From: G963667425 sp963667425 [NCBI: bacterium]
Lineage (GTDB): Bacteria > UBP6 > UBA1177
Reading direction: 5' to 3'
Assembly: GCA_963667425.1 (NCBI GenBank)
Contig: OY763407.1
Location: 930,001 to 994,000 of the forward strand
DNA length: 64,000 nt
The translations under genes and the position numbers were made by a program. The notes under the pieces are model-generated. The model searched no databases, was not told where the DNA came from, and saw only the letters and a list, made by a program, of their open reading frames with translations. Shown in pieces: positions 33,352 to 43,339 of this stretch (position 1 is the stretch's first letter; each line of letters opens with the position of its first letter).

Positions 33352-35751
33352 TTATTTCTTTAATTTTTCCAGTTCTTCTTTCCACTTTTTTATATATTCT
33401 TCTGAAAAATCAGGATCCTTTATTGCATTTTCCAAAGTCTCAATTGCATCGTCGACTCTATCCAAATCTTTCAGAATCGCAACTTTAAGCTCTATTTTTA
33501 TAGGCGCTTTAGATATAAGCAATGATTTTTCCACAGCAGAAAGAGCATTATCATAAGCGTTCATATAGTAAAGTGAAATTGCCATATTTTTCCACAGCTG
33601 ACCTTCATACGCCCGCTCCTCAGGAGTGGAAATAGTTGCGTTCATAACAGCTATTCTGTAATAGCTGGCAGCTTTTTCATAATCCTTTTTCTCAAAGGAA
33701 TCTTTAGCAAGAGCAGCTATCTGGGTAATTGACATATTTTTCACATCTATTCTGTCTTCGTTTTTTACAAGTTTGGGATTTGTTCCGTAAAGAACTGCTA
33801 TCTCTTTATTAGCTTTTTCTTCAGGAGTAAGAAGTCTTTCAAATTTAATTGCATTTACATTGTCACCTGTTTTCAGAATAAATCTGTTAAGAATATAAAA
33901 AACGGCTATCAGAAGACAGGAAATAGAAACAATCATTGCAGGAATCATTATTGAGTAAACAGATTTTTGTCCTGATTCGACAACTTTGTCAATAATATTT
34001 TCATCAACCACATCTTTATAATTAAAGGTAGGAAGCGGTTCTTCAGCAGGAGCAGAATCAAATGAATCTCCTTCTGTCTCTGTTTTTGTTTCAAGAAATT
34101 CAATTTCAGCCCCTGTTTCAGCAAAAAGAGCATCATCTTCATCACTTTCTTCAGACAAAAAATCAATTGAGTCTACTTTTTTAGTATCTGCAATATCTCT
34201 TGAATCAAATATTTCATCAATATCAGAATGCTTTTCTTCAGAAAAATCAATATCAGAAAGTTCTGATTTTTCCTCAAACACAGTTTCCGGCATATCAATA
34301 GAATGCTCATCAAAAGAAGAATTTTCTGCCGGAGCAATTGTATCGGGATCAAATACGAAGTCTGATTCTGCTTCAGGCTCTGATATTATATCAATGTCTG
34401 GTACAGGTTCATCTTTCTGCTTAAGTTCGGTAACTGTTTCAGGCTCTACAGATTCAGAAAAAGTTTCTTCCGCATTTATGAGGTCTTCCACATCTGATTT
34501 AAAAGCGGCATCCTCTTCAAATGAATTTTCTTCAGACGACTCCGGCAACTCGGATTGTTCATCAGTTTCATCAGTTTCTGTATTTGTCTCTGTATCAGAT
34601 TCTGTTTCTTCAAAGTCAATTTCTTCCAGTTCCTCAAGCTCTTCAAGTTCATCTTCAGGTTCATCTGCAAAAATATCCTCAACAATTTTCGGAACGACTT
34701 CAGTTTCAGTAAAAGAAGTGTCTTCAAGAACTTTATCAGAAGAATCAGTAAACCATGATGGATTCTCAGGAATTTCATATTTTTCATCAGAAGGCTGAAA
34801 AACAATGACACCCATATCAATAAGTTTTTTTACATATTCGCTTTTTTTTCTACTGAATCCTGACTCTTTTCTGAATATCTCATCAAGAAGAATTCCTTCA
34901 GCTCTAAAATGACCTATAATTCCGGCAATAGAATCAGGAAACTTTGAAAGATTTTCAAAAAAACGCTTAAAATTTATATAAACAGTTTTATCAGGATCAG
35001 GAAGTTCTCTTGACCTTAAAGCATTTTCCTGTAAATATTCGCCCAGATTCATCATAAGAGATTTTTGTGAAACAAAAATATTTTTAACAGGCTTCAAAGT
35101 TTCATCATAAAGTATCGTAAAAAGACCATCACTCCAGCCGGATATGTCATAAATCAGAGAAAGCCCATTATCAGGATCGGGATTTTGAAAGCTTTCAGCT
35201 CTTACAACTGAACCATTTAAAAAATATATATAAGCCTTTTCATCGCCGGAAGCATTTATATTAAGAATTCCGCTTTTACCATTTTTTTCTACAATAGCAA
35301 AAAGATCATAAAGAGAAACATTTATAAGTTTTCCTGAAAGTTCTTCAACTGTTTCATCTGAATCTTCTTTAGATAAAGCTCTGTTGAAATATTCCTGAAT
35401 AAGATTTTCTACAAAATTAATTGTTATAGGTTTTGCATATATATTTTCAGCACCCATTTCAAGCGCTATTATTTTATTTTCAACATTTCTGGCTTTTGAA
35501 ATAAAAAAAACAGGAATTTTAGAAGTATCAGGGTTAAGTCTTAAATATTTAAGAAAATCAATACCTGTTCCGTTGTCAAAATCCATCTCAGAGATTATCA
35601 TGTCCGGTGTGAATGATTTAAGAATAACAAAAGCATCCGACAAATTTTCTGCATATCGGGCATCATATCCAAGAGAATTAATCTTCAGTTGAAGAACTTT
35701 TCCTACACTACTATCCTGATCTACAAAAAGAATTTTTTTTTGCTCTGACAT
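33352..35751 (-). CDS. Receiver-DUF4388-TPR regulator with transmembrane helix and long acidic linker
   Basis: 799 residues. 1-120: receiver fold (KKILFVDQDSSVGKVLQLKI) in which the phosphorylation site reads DMIISEMDFDNGTG, that is Glu where Asp is expected. About 145-330: DUF4388/PATAN-like region (LSGKLINVSLYDLFAIVEKN, KSGILNINASGDEKAYIYFL, NGSVVRAES). About 345-590: very acidic low-complexity linker rich in Glu, Asp and Ser. About 615-640: membrane helix SIMIPAMIVSISCLLIAVFY. C-terminus: TPR-like repeats (YEKAASYYRIAVMNATISTP, NAYDNALSAVEKSLLISKAP). DUF4388 with a receiver is characteristic of delta-proteobacteria. Function unknown. Confidence 0.85.
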   Translation of the reverse strand: MSEQKKILFVDQDSSVGKVLQLKINSLGYDARYAENLSDAFVILKSFTPDMIISEMDFDNGTGIDFLKYLRLNPDTSKIPVFFISKARNVENKIIALEMGAENIYAKPITINFVENLIQEYFNRALSKEDSDETVEELSGKLINVSLYDLFAIVEKNGKSGILNINASGDEKAYIYFLNGSVVRAESFQNPDPDNGLSLIYDISGWSDGLFTILYDETLKPVKNIFVSQKSLMMNLGEYLQENALRSRELPDPDKTVYINFKRFFENLSKFPDSIAGIIGHFRAEGILLDEIFRKESGFSRKKSEYVKKLIDMGVIVFQPSDEKYEIPENPSWFTDSSDKVLEDTSFTETEVVPKIVEDIFADEPEDELEELEELEEIDFEETESDTETNTETDETDEQSELPESSEENSFEEDAAFKSDVEDLINAEETFSESVEPETVTELKQKDEPVPDIDIISEPEAESDFVFDPDTIAPAENSSFDEHSIDMPETVFEEKSELSDIDFSEEKHSDIDEIFDSRDIADTKKVDSIDFLSEESDEDDALFAETGAEIEFLETKTETEGDSFDSAPAEEPLPTFNYKDVVDENIIDKVVESGQKSVYSIMIPAMIVSISCLLIAVFYILNRFILKTGDNVNAIKFERLLTPEEKANKEIAVLYGTNPKLVKNEDRIDVKNMSITQIAALAKDSFEKKDYEKAASYYRIAVMNATISTPEERAYEGQLWKNMAISLYYMNAYDNALSAVEKSLLISKAPIKIELKVAILKDLDRVDDAIETLENAIKDPDFSEEYIKKWKEELEKLKK

Positions 35752-35876
35752 GCAGACCCTTTGTTAATAAAAAAATCCTGTTAAATATACAATTCCTTTT
35801 AATGAAGGTCAAAAAAATTATATGTTATTATTGATTGAAATAGTTATTTTTTAATAAATTCTAAAATTAAGTTAAA

Positions 35877-38800
35877 CTATGCAGCCTTTTTTCTGATAAA
35901 AAAGAATACAGAAACAAAAGCGATCATTGAAAGAATAAAGAAAAGTGTTTCATTATCTGAAGAAGATGCACTGACTGTACTGCAACTGCATCCTTCATCA
36001 TCAGAAACTGCATTTCCTTCAAAAGCAGCTGAATATAAAGGAAGTTTAAAAACGGTAAGACTGGCACTGTTTGTAACTCCGCCATTAGGAATATATATCT
36101 GGGCAGTCATTTCTTCAGAAACTGAAAGAAGGGCTGCAACAATGATATAAACATCACTATCTGCCGGACATGGAACAGCAAGTCCATTAAAAGTATATTC
36201 AGTTCCATATTCAAAAGAATCTGAGTATCCTATCTGAGTTTCTCCAGCATCTATTTTGCCGTTATTATTTGCATCAATATAAAGAGCAAGAGCATCAATA
36301 CCATTTCCCAAATATACTGAAGTATCAGATTCTTCAACTTCAAAAGATATTGAAGTTATGTTTGTGGAAGTTGTTTTTGCATTTGCTCTTATCTGCATTA
36401 CAGGAATAAGAGCATCAGAATCGACAAAACCACCCTTTGCATCATGTGCGCCTTTTGTAAAAACAAGAGAATTGGATTCAGGCTCAATTACATATGATGC
36501 AAAAGCCAGTGGAGTTGAACTTAAAGTAACTGTAGGAGTTCCTGAATCAGAAAAAATAACATTGGAAGGGGCAGAAACAACCATTTTAAAAGTATTGTTA
36601 CCTGAAATAGTTCCATCATAACTAATATCAGCAGTAACAAGATAGTTGTAAGCCGTGTTCTTGGCAAGAATTGCATTAATTGTAAATTCAGCATTTGTAC
36701 CTGTAAGAGCAACTGTATCAACAAGAGTATCAGTAGTATCTACAACGCCATCGGAATTATTGTCTTTATAAAGATAAAGCTTTTTTATACTATCAATGGC
36801 AAAGTTCGAATTTTCAATAGTTACATAGAGAGTTTCAAATTTAAAATTAGTTCCTGATGATGCCGCTGCTTTTACATTCACCTGACCCAAAACAAGCCCA
36901 CTCACTGATTTATTAACAGCAATTGGTGAAGAACCGTTATAAGGAGAAGCATCTCCGGATTTTACTGTGATTATGGCATTTGTAGTTCCGTCAGTAATTG
37001 CACCGGTATCTTCCACACACTTTCCACCAACACAAATTTTGTTTGCATCACAGTCATCTTTTGTTGTACATTCAGGAGTTACATTACCTGTTCCAAGATC
37101 TTCTCCGCATGTAGCAGTTGAAGGCTCTGAACATGAAGCAAGTGTTGGGCAAACAGAATCCATTCTTACAACAAGAGGAACGTCGCTGTTTGTCCTATAA
37201 TCTGAAGCACCGGCAGTAATTGTTGCCTGGTTTTCGAGAACTTCTCCTTTAGACCATGTGCCTATATCATCTGGAACATCTACTTTAAATCTTATATAAA
37301 CAGTATCGCATGTGGATTTTGTTGAATCTTCACAAGGAATCATCTCTTCAGCAACAGTAAGACCACCATCAACAGAAAGAGGAAATTCTCCATTAGCACC
37401 ATCAGAGACTTTTGTCCAGTGTGTTGTTGATTCATTTTCTGTACCTACATTAAATCTTGTTGTCATTTCAGTAGTACCTGAAACATATTTGTAATTTGCT
37501 TTAAGTGCATCATAAACTTTGACATTTTTAGCTATTTCATCACCCCAGTTCTGAACTTTTATAAGGAAATAGAGAGGTCTGTCAGGACAAGCTTTTGAAG
37601 GAGAGTCAGAACATGTACAGATAGTTTTTTCATCTTCCCCTGGAATATCAAAAAGAGCAGGTTTGGTATCAACACTTACAACAAGCATGTTTGTAAAAAC
37701 CATATCCTGGTTTGCTCCAACTTTAAGGAACATCTCTGAACCGCCTATATTAAGGTGACCGGGATATTCTTCAGGAGTAAGAAGAAAAGTATCAACATCT
37801 ATTGCATATTCCATTGTACTTTTATCTGGTTTAATGGAATCACCTGAAACAGTGCCCCCGATACATTCAGGAGCAGCTGTAGAATCTGCATCCCAGTTAT
37901 ACGTACTTGATATAGAGTTATAAACTTCAATATATGTTGTACCTGTAGGCATACCAAGAGCGTTTTTGGCTTCCGTTACAGGATTACAGCTATTCTTTAT
38001 ACTTTTCCATGGAAGAGAAGAATCACCTTTAAATCTGAGACCTTCAAGTTGAGTTACAGTTTCATTGTAAAGACCAGGATCTCCTTCAGAAACCATAAGA
38101 GTTATTCTTGCAGTAGGATCTTTTGGAAGTTCAAAACCTGAAACAGTAATATCTGTTTCTGATGCATTGTAGTTTTTAAAACCATTATAGAAATAAATCT
38201 TTTTTGGTTTCATAGTTTGAGAGTTGCTTGTATAAACAAGAAAAAGAGCCCAGTTATTTACAAGAACAGTTCTATCAATATAAGGTTCACCGTCAGCACA
38301 TTCAAGACCTGTAACAGTATAGTCTCCTAAAAATGACTGACCATCATTTTCAAGACCGTTATTTCTACCCTGAGCAAGAATATCTTCAAAGAAATCGGTT
38401 ACATCAATTCTGTATGTATAAAAAGCACTCCTAGTTCCGCAATATCCGTTTATACATTTAAAACCGCTTGATGCTGAATTCGCACATTCACTGTCGGAAC
38501 TACATGAAAGAGCTGAACCTAAACCGTTACGAAGATAATCTTCCATCTTAACACCTTCATAACCAAATTCACTTGCATCACCATAAGTGTGCTCTGGTGC
38601 AGTAATATCAAGAGTTTTAGTAATTGCACCATTAATACTGTTTGTAAAAGTAAGAGTAACAGTATTATCAGGAGCATCTATTGTAGGAATATGCTGATCT
38701 TCAACTTTTGCACCAGCTGTCCACACAAGAAATGCATCTGTAACAATTGCATCTTCAGGAATTTTTCCTGTAGCAAGAGTAAATACTTTACTTGTATCTG

Positions 38801-39035
38801 ATGCACAGGTATCTGCCTGCGGATTAGCAGAATCATCATCAGCTTCGTTGTTTAAAAGAAGAGATTTAAAAAGAACAAAAAAATCACGTCTTCCCTCTTC
38901 CCATTTAAGAGCTTTCCCGTTATTTACAGAAACATTAGGTCCTATTGCGGCGCCACCGACAGAACTATCCTCAATGCCCATAAGTGCAAAAGAGGCTGAA
39001 ATAACAAAGAAAAACACCAAAAAATACCTTTTCAT
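35877..39035 (-). CDS. Giant surface protein with DUF11-like domain and MYXO-CTERM-like sorting tail
   Basis: 1052 residues. N-terminal signal MKRYFLVFFFVISASFALMG. Contains Cys pairs and the segment SCSSDSECANSASSGFKCIN, a DUF11-like conserved repeat (PLYFLIKVQNWGDEIAKNVK ... YDALKANYKYVSGTTEMTTR) around 480-620, a second Cys cluster (CTTKDDCDANKICVGGKCVE), then beta-sandwich repeats of calcium-type Asp loops (KDNNSDGVVDTTDTLVD, DANNNGKIDAGETQIG). The end has GCSCSTVSASSSDNETLFFI, a hydrophobic helix and IRKKAA: Cys motif, membrane span and basic tail, as in MYXO-CTERM proteins. Likely exported and anchored at the cell surface. Specific role unknown. Confidence 0.8.
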   Translation of the reverse strand: MKRYFLVFFFVISASFALMGIEDSSVGGAAIGPNVSVNNGKALKWEEGRRDFFVLFKSLLLNNEADDDSANPQADTCASDTSKVFTLATGKIPEDAIVTDAFLVWTAGAKVEDQHIPTIDAPDNTVTLTFTNSINGAITKTLDITAPEHTYGDASEFGYEGVKMEDYLRNGLGSALSCSSDSECANSASSGFKCINGYCGTRSAFYTYRIDVTDFFEDILAQGRNNGLENDGQSFLGDYTVTGLECADGEPYIDRTVLVNNWALFLVYTSNSQTMKPKKIYFYNGFKNYNASETDITVSGFELPKDPTARITLMVSEGDPGLYNETVTQLEGLRFKGDSSLPWKSIKNSCNPVTEAKNALGMPTGTTYIEVYNSISSTYNWDADSTAAPECIGGTVSGDSIKPDKSTMEYAIDVDTFLLTPEEYPGHLNIGGSEMFLKVGANQDMVFTNMLVVSVDTKPALFDIPGEDEKTICTCSDSPSKACPDRPLYFLIKVQNWGDEIAKNVKVYDALKANYKYVSGTTEMTTRFNVGTENESTTHWTKVSDGANGEFPLSVDGGLTVAEEMIPCEDSTKSTCDTVYIRFKVDVPDDIGTWSKGEVLENQATITAGASDYRTNSDVPLVVRMDSVCPTLASCSEPSTATCGEDLGTGNVTPECTTKDDCDANKICVGGKCVEDTGAITDGTTNAIITVKSGDASPYNGSSPIAVNKSVSGLVLGQVNVKAAASSGTNFKFETLYVTIENSNFAIDSIKKLYLYKDNNSDGVVDTTDTLVDTVALTGTNAEFTINAILAKNTAYNYLVTADISYDGTISGNNTFKMVVSAPSNVIFSDSGTPTVTLSSTPLAFASYVIEPESNSLVFTKGAHDAKGGFVDSDALIPVMQIRANAKTTSTNITSISFEVEESDTSVYLGNGIDALALYIDANNNGKIDAGETQIGYSDSFEYGTEYTFNGLAVPCPADSDVYIIVAALLSVSEEMTAQIYIPNGGVTNSASLTVFKLPLYSAAFEGNAVSDDEGCSCSTVSASSSDNETLFFILSMIAFVSVFFFIRKKAA

Positions 39036-39167
39036 TCAAAACCCCAAAAAAAAAGATAATAAAAAACACCAAAAAATTATTAACATTAGACTAACACAGA
39101 TTTTATAATAATTCAAATATTAATTATAATTCGAAATAGCTATTAATGATTTATTTATCAGATATAG

Positions 39168-40376
39168 TTAAATAATTCTTCTATTAATTTCTTTTGAAAC
39201 AGAAAAAGCAGTTGAGAATGCTGCCTGAATATTATAACCGCCTGTATCACCGTCAATATCAATTATTTCTCCAGCAAAAAAGAGATTTTCCGTTATTCTT
39301 GATTCCATTGTTCTGCTTTTTATCTCTTTTCTGTTTACTCCGCCTGCTGTTACCATTGCAATATTAAAATCTCCTTTAGAAGAAACCTTAAAAGGAATAT
39401 TCATTGCCGTTTCGCATAAACGGGCTATTTTTTTATCTGAGAATGAATCGCATTTCTGACATAAATCTATTTCTGCCAACTCAAGCACCATTTTACTTAC
39501 AGCATCCGAGAGTCCTTCAATGAATTGAACATTTGAAATATCTTTTCTGGAATTTAAGGCAAATATAGCTTTTACTTCAGAAAAAGCCTCTTCCAAATTA
39601 GAAAACTTTGTTATATTGATTGAAATCTCATCACCTTCGCTAAAATATCTTGAAGCATCAAGTATAAGCGGCCCGGAAACACCTTTATGCGTAAAAAGAA
39701 GCTCACCTCTAAAGAGCTGTTTTTTACCTTTCGCCTTTATCCCGGCATTTTTTACAGAATTACCGGAAAGCGATGAAAGAATGAAATTATCACAAAAAAG
39801 AGGAGTAAGAGCTGGCGTTATTTCTGTTATTGTGTGCCCAAGTTTTCCAGCAAAAAAATAACCATCCCCACTGGAACCTGTTAACGGAAAAGATTTCCCG
39901 CCGGTAGCTAAAACCAGAGTCTTCGCCTTATAAATCTCTTTATTTGCATAAATCTCAAAAACATCGTTCTTTTGAATATCATCAACCTTAGTCGAGCATT
40001 TTAAATCAAAAGATTTTTTACTTATCTCATTTTCAAGAATTCTGAGAATGGTTTTTGCGCTACCTGCCGGAAATATTTTTCCACTCTCTTCAGTAACACT
40101 GTCCATCCCTTTTGATTTAAAATAGTTGACAGCATCAACATTAGTAAATCCATAAAGAGCATGTTTCAGGAAGTTGCCGGCATTAGCATATTTAGTTAAA
40201 AAATGAGAAATATCACCGCTATGAGTATAATTACACCTTCCAGAACCGGAAATCAGAAGTTTCTTTGCCGGAAATTCCATCTTTTCAAGAATAAGAACTT
40301 TTAAACCTTTTTGTAAATTTGCAGCAGTGAAAAGAGCAGCCGGACCGGCGCCAACTATAACGACATCATAAATCAT
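39168..40376 (-). CDS. HI0933/YhiN-type flavoprotein
   Basis: 402 residues. FAD-binding Rossmann motif YDVVIVGAGPAALFTAANLQ (about 3-22), then LLISGSGRCNYTHSGDISHF (about 40-59), the HI0933 family signature, TLVLATGGKSFPLTGSSGDG and a C-terminal FAD segment FFAGEIIDIDGDTGGYNIQA (about 366-385). Members are annotated as NAD(P)/FAD-dependent oxidoreductases or aminoacetone oxidase; the physiological substrate is not settled. No operon partner is evident. Confidence 0.9.
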   Translation of the reverse strand: MIYDVVIVGAGPAALFTAANLQKGLKVLILEKMEFPAKKLLISGSGRCNYTHSGDISHFLTKYANAGNFLKHALYGFTNVDAVNYFKSKGMDSVTEESGKIFPAGSAKTILRILENEISKKSFDLKCSTKVDDIQKNDVFEIYANKEIYKAKTLVLATGGKSFPLTGSSGDGYFFAGKLGHTITEITPALTPLFCDNFILSSLSGNSVKNAGIKAKGKKQLFRGELLFTHKGVSGPLILDASRYFSEGDEISINITKFSNLEEAFSEVKAIFALNSRKDISNVQFIEGLSDAVSKMVLELAEIDLCQKCDSFSDKKIARLCETAMNIPFKVSSKGDFNIAMVTAGGVNRKEIKSRTMESRITENLFFAGEIIDIDGDTGGYNIQAAFSTAFSVSKEINRRII

Positions 40377-40433
40377 ATCTTCTCCAGAAAAACATCTTTC
40401 CTATTCTTATAAGTAAAAATTTAAAGTCAAATT

Positions 40434-40462
40434 TTGACATAAAAACCATCTATATATATTAT
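40434..40462 (+). promoter_or_regulatory. Sigma-70-type promoter for the outer-membrane protein gene
   Basis: Perfect TTGACA (40434-40439), a 17-bp spacer and TATTAT (40457-40462), about 30 bp upstream of the ATG at 40493. Confidence 0.65.
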
Positions 40463-40492
40463 TCTCATGCTTAAAACAAAAGGGGTGCTTTC

Positions 40493-41224
40493 ATGAAAAG
40501 AAAAATTGCTTTCAGTATCTTAGTATTTTTCATTTTCCTTACAAATCTAAATGCTGCTCAAACTCAAAAAAAAGATGATGGAAAAAGTGAAGTGCTTTTG
40601 AATATCGGATTAGGACCGGCAGCTAATATGTTTTCAGGTCCGATTGCAGATGAACAACTCTTTCATTGGGGACTCAAACTTGACCTTAAAGCTGTTCTTG
40701 AAAAAAAGACAATTATGGAAAACCTCTCCAAAGTACCTAAATCATATCGCAAATATGCAAAAAAGCTTGATGAATTCTCAATAAGTAAATTCTACATTCC
40801 AGATATGCTTTATATATCTCCGAAAATAGAAGGAACAAACCACACAGGAATCTATGGAATCAATTTCAGACCACTGTCACTAGGATTAAACCTTATAAAA
40901 ACAGGCAATTTAAATCTTACACTTGGAATTGGACTTGATCTTACATATATGTTTATCCATTCCGATAAACTCTTTACAGGTGACGACCATTCCTTTATGC
41001 ATTTTATAAGACCAGGAGCAGACATTCAGGCAGGAATAACATATAAATTCTCAAGATACTTCCTAATGAGTGCAGGCTGGCAGTCCTATTTTTATCTTCC
41101 GCAAAAAGTTGACGGAGACACCGATAAAATTCTTGAATGGGGAGCACTTGATTCAAGTATATGGCATAACGGTCAGATTTTTCTTTTATTTCATTTCAGA
41201 ATTCCTGTCAGAGTTAAAATTTAA
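40493..41224 (+). CDS. Outer-membrane beta-barrel-like protein
   Basis: 243 residues with signal peptide MKRKIAFSILVFFIFLTNLN, cleaved near AAQ. Amphipathic strands follow (EVLLNIGLGPAANMFSGPIA, LNLTLGIGLDLTYMFIHSDK, YFLMSAGWQSYFYLPQKVDG) and the protein ends in strand IFLLFHFRIPVRVKI. Family unknown. It is a single-gene transcription unit on the plus strand amid minus-strand genes. The 145 bp after its stop contain no gene I can support. Confidence 0.6.
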   Translation: MKRKIAFSILVFFIFLTNLNAAQTQKKDDGKSEVLLNIGLGPAANMFSGPIADEQLFHWGLKLDLKAVLEKKTIMENLSKVPKSYRKYAKKLDEFSISKFYIPDMLYISPKIEGTNHTGIYGINFRPLSLGLNLIKTGNLNLTLGIGLDLTYMFIHSDKLFTGDDHSFMHFIRPGADIQAGITYKFSRYFLMSAGWQSYFYLPQKVDGDTDKILEWGALDSSIWHNGQIFLLFHFRIPVRVKI

Positions 41225-41369
41225 TGAACCGCATAGGTTGTGGAATCCAATCTGTGTCTTTCACGTGTTTTTACAACTCCATGCTCTTCCGATTTCTTCC
41301 TCTCTTTAAAGTATTTTTGTATATATTTATTAACCACAAAGAGAAATACTGCGTCAGAATAAATTAGAT

Positions 41370-42533
41370 TTAAATAAAATTATTTTCTATATACTCTTTA
41401 GTAAAATTTTCGACATCCAATATAAACGAATCCATTTCAGATATTGATTCAGGTACAATTCTTTCTCTGAATTCTTCAACTGTGGCTGTAACTGAATCCA
41501 CAATTCCTTTAACAGTCATTTTATTTTTCAGGAAATAAGAGACAGCAATTTCGTCTGAAATGGCATATGCAGTCATTCCTGAATAATTTTCATCCTTTAA
41601 AAGTGATATTGCCAGAGCAAGCAGCGGATATTTTTCCATATCAGGTTTGTAAAAGGAATATGTTTTATTAAATATCGAATATTTTAGTTCCGGTATTTTT
41701 TCAGTTACATTTAAAAGTGTCGGCCAGCTAAGCGCATTTGCAATTGGCAATTTCATATCTGATGGAGATATGTTTGCCGATATTGAGCCATCTTTAAATT
41801 CAAGTGCCGCATGTATTCCGACTTCAGGATGAACAACAACTCCGAGCTGAGACGGTTTTACATCAAAAAGCCAGTATGCTTCAATAAGTTCCATTCCTTT
41901 ATTAAGCATCGTTGCAGAATCGACTGTAACTTTCATTCCCATCTCCCATACAGGATGCATAAGAGCTTTTTCAGCATCAGCATTAAAAGCTTCTTCCTTT
42001 GTCATTGAAAAGAGAGCTCCACCTGAAGCTGTAATATAGACTTTTTTTATTTCATTTGGATTTGCATTTTTAAAAAGCTGCATTAAAGAAGCGTGCTCAC
42101 TGTCAACAGGCACTATTTTCTCTCTGTCGGATGTAATTTTTCTTCCCATCATTGTTCCTGCAATTACAAGTGATTCCTTGTTTGCAAGCGCAACTTTTAT
42201 TCCTCTTCTGATAGCTTCAAGTGTAACTTTCCAGCCAGATTTCCCTGGAACTGCAACAAGAAGAATATCCGGCTTTGAATCAAGAAGAGAAATAAGTCCA
42301 TCTTCACCATAATAAAGATTTACATCACCTTTTATTTCTTCTTTCAGAGAGTTTTCATTTATACATACACTTTTTATAGTTGGAAATTTTTCTATTATTT
42401 CATTTAATTTTTTTATATTTCTACCGGCAGATACGGCAACAATTTCAAATTTATCGGAAAAAGCTTCAACAACTTTACATGAATTGATTCCAATAGAACC
42501 GGTAACACCAAGAATTACTACGCGTTTTATCAC
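41370..42533 (-). CDS. dxr: 1-deoxy-D-xylulose 5-phosphate reductoisomerase
   Basis: 387 residues. Second step of the MEP isoprenoid pathway. NADPH site VVILGVTGSIGINSCKVVEA (about 5-24), VALANKESLVIAGTMMG, PVDSEHASLMQLFKNANPNE (metal Asp and catalytic Glu region, about 142-161), ASGGALFSMTKEEAF, HPVWEMGMKVTVDSATMLNK with GMELIEAYWLF. GTG start overlapping the cdsA stop (GTGA). End of the pyrH-frr-uppS-cdsA-dxr cluster. Confidence 0.95.
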   Translation of the reverse strand: MIKRVVILGVTGSIGINSCKVVEAFSDKFEIVAVSAGRNIKKLNEIIEKFPTIKSVCINENSLKEEIKGDVNLYYGEDGLISLLDSKPDILLVAVPGKSGWKVTLEAIRRGIKVALANKESLVIAGTMMGRKITSDREKIVPVDSEHASLMQLFKNANPNEIKKVYITASGGALFSMTKEEAFNADAEKALMHPVWEMGMKVTVDSATMLNKGMELIEAYWLFDVKPSQLGVVVHPEVGIHAALEFKDGSISANISPSDMKLPIANALSWPTLLNVTEKIPELKYSIFNKTYSFYKPDMEKYPLLALAISLLKDENYSGMTAYAISDEIAVSYFLKNKMTVKGIVDSVTATVEEFRERIVPESISEMDSFILDVENFTKEYIENNFI

Positions 42534-43339
42534 TTTATCAGACTCTCGATAACAACAAAAACATAAACTGTAACTACAGAAAAAAGAAGGCTGTCAACTC
42601 TGTCAAACATTCCTCCATGCCCAGGAAATATTGAACCTGAATCTTTTACACCTGCATCTCTTTTAATTAAAGATTCGGCAAGGTCTCCAAGCTGTCCCAT
42701 TGTAGATGCAACACCTCCTGCAACCATTATAAAAGGAAGAGAAACGTCAGGAAGGAAAATAAATTTATAAACAGCTGCACCAATAATAGAAACAACAAAA
42801 CCGCCAATGGCTCCTTCCCATGATTTTTTAGGACTTATTTTAGGACTCATTCTGTGTTTCCCGAACTTTGAGCCTGAAAAGAAGGCTCCGCTATCACAAA
42901 GCCATGGCATTATAAGAGCAAACAGAAACCATTTAAGTCCATTTTCACCCCATGATCTTAAAAGAGGGAAAAATATCATCGGAATTGATATATAAAAGAA
43001 TGCAAGCATATGAACAGTAAGTTTTTTCGCTTTCTGAGGAAGTTCATCCTTTCCAGCCATGCTTAAAACTGAAATTGCAAGAAGTGAAGTACCAAGTGAT
43101 ATCAGAAAATGAAAAGGAAAACTTTTTATAAGAGAACCATAGTAGACAGTAAACATAACACCGGCACCGGAAAGGAGAAACAGAAGTTTTTCTCTGACCT
43201 TATACATTTCAAGTATTTCAAAAAATGCAATCAGTGCAATTCCTGCAATAAAAAATGTAAAAAATTTATCCGGAAGATATATTATAGCCGCCATTGCAAG
43301 AGGAATCATAATCAATGCAGTAAGAATTCTTTTAATCAT
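42530..43339 (-). CDS. cdsA: Phosphatidate cytidylyltransferase
   Basis: 269 residues with about 7-8 membrane segments. Makes CDP-diacylglycerol for phospholipid synthesis. The family signature is clear near the C-terminus: SLIKRDAGVKDSGSIFPGHG (about 217-236) followed by GMFDRVDSLLF, and KKSWEGAIGGFVVSIIGA (about 170-187). ATG overlaps the uppS stop by 4 bp, so it is translationally coupled. Confidence 0.94.
   Translation of the reverse strand: MIKRILTALIMIPLAMAAIIYLPDKFFTFFIAGIALIAFFEILEMYKVREKLLFLLSGAGVMFTVYYGSLIKSFPFHFLISLGTSLLAISVLSMAGKDELPQKAKKLTVHMLAFFYISIPMIFFPLLRSWGENGLKWFLFALIMPWLCDSGAFFSGSKFGKHRMSPKISPKKSWEGAIGGFVVSIIGAAVYKFIFLPDVSLPFIMVAGGVASTMGQLGDLAESLIKRDAGVKDSGSIFPGHGGMFDRVDSLLFSVVTVYVFVVIESLIK

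Noticed and set aside
34394-34798. Serine-rich plus-strand frame opposite the acidic linker
   Set aside because: It is the antisense reading of the Glu/Asp/Ser-rich linker of the DUF4388 regulator, without ribosome binding site.
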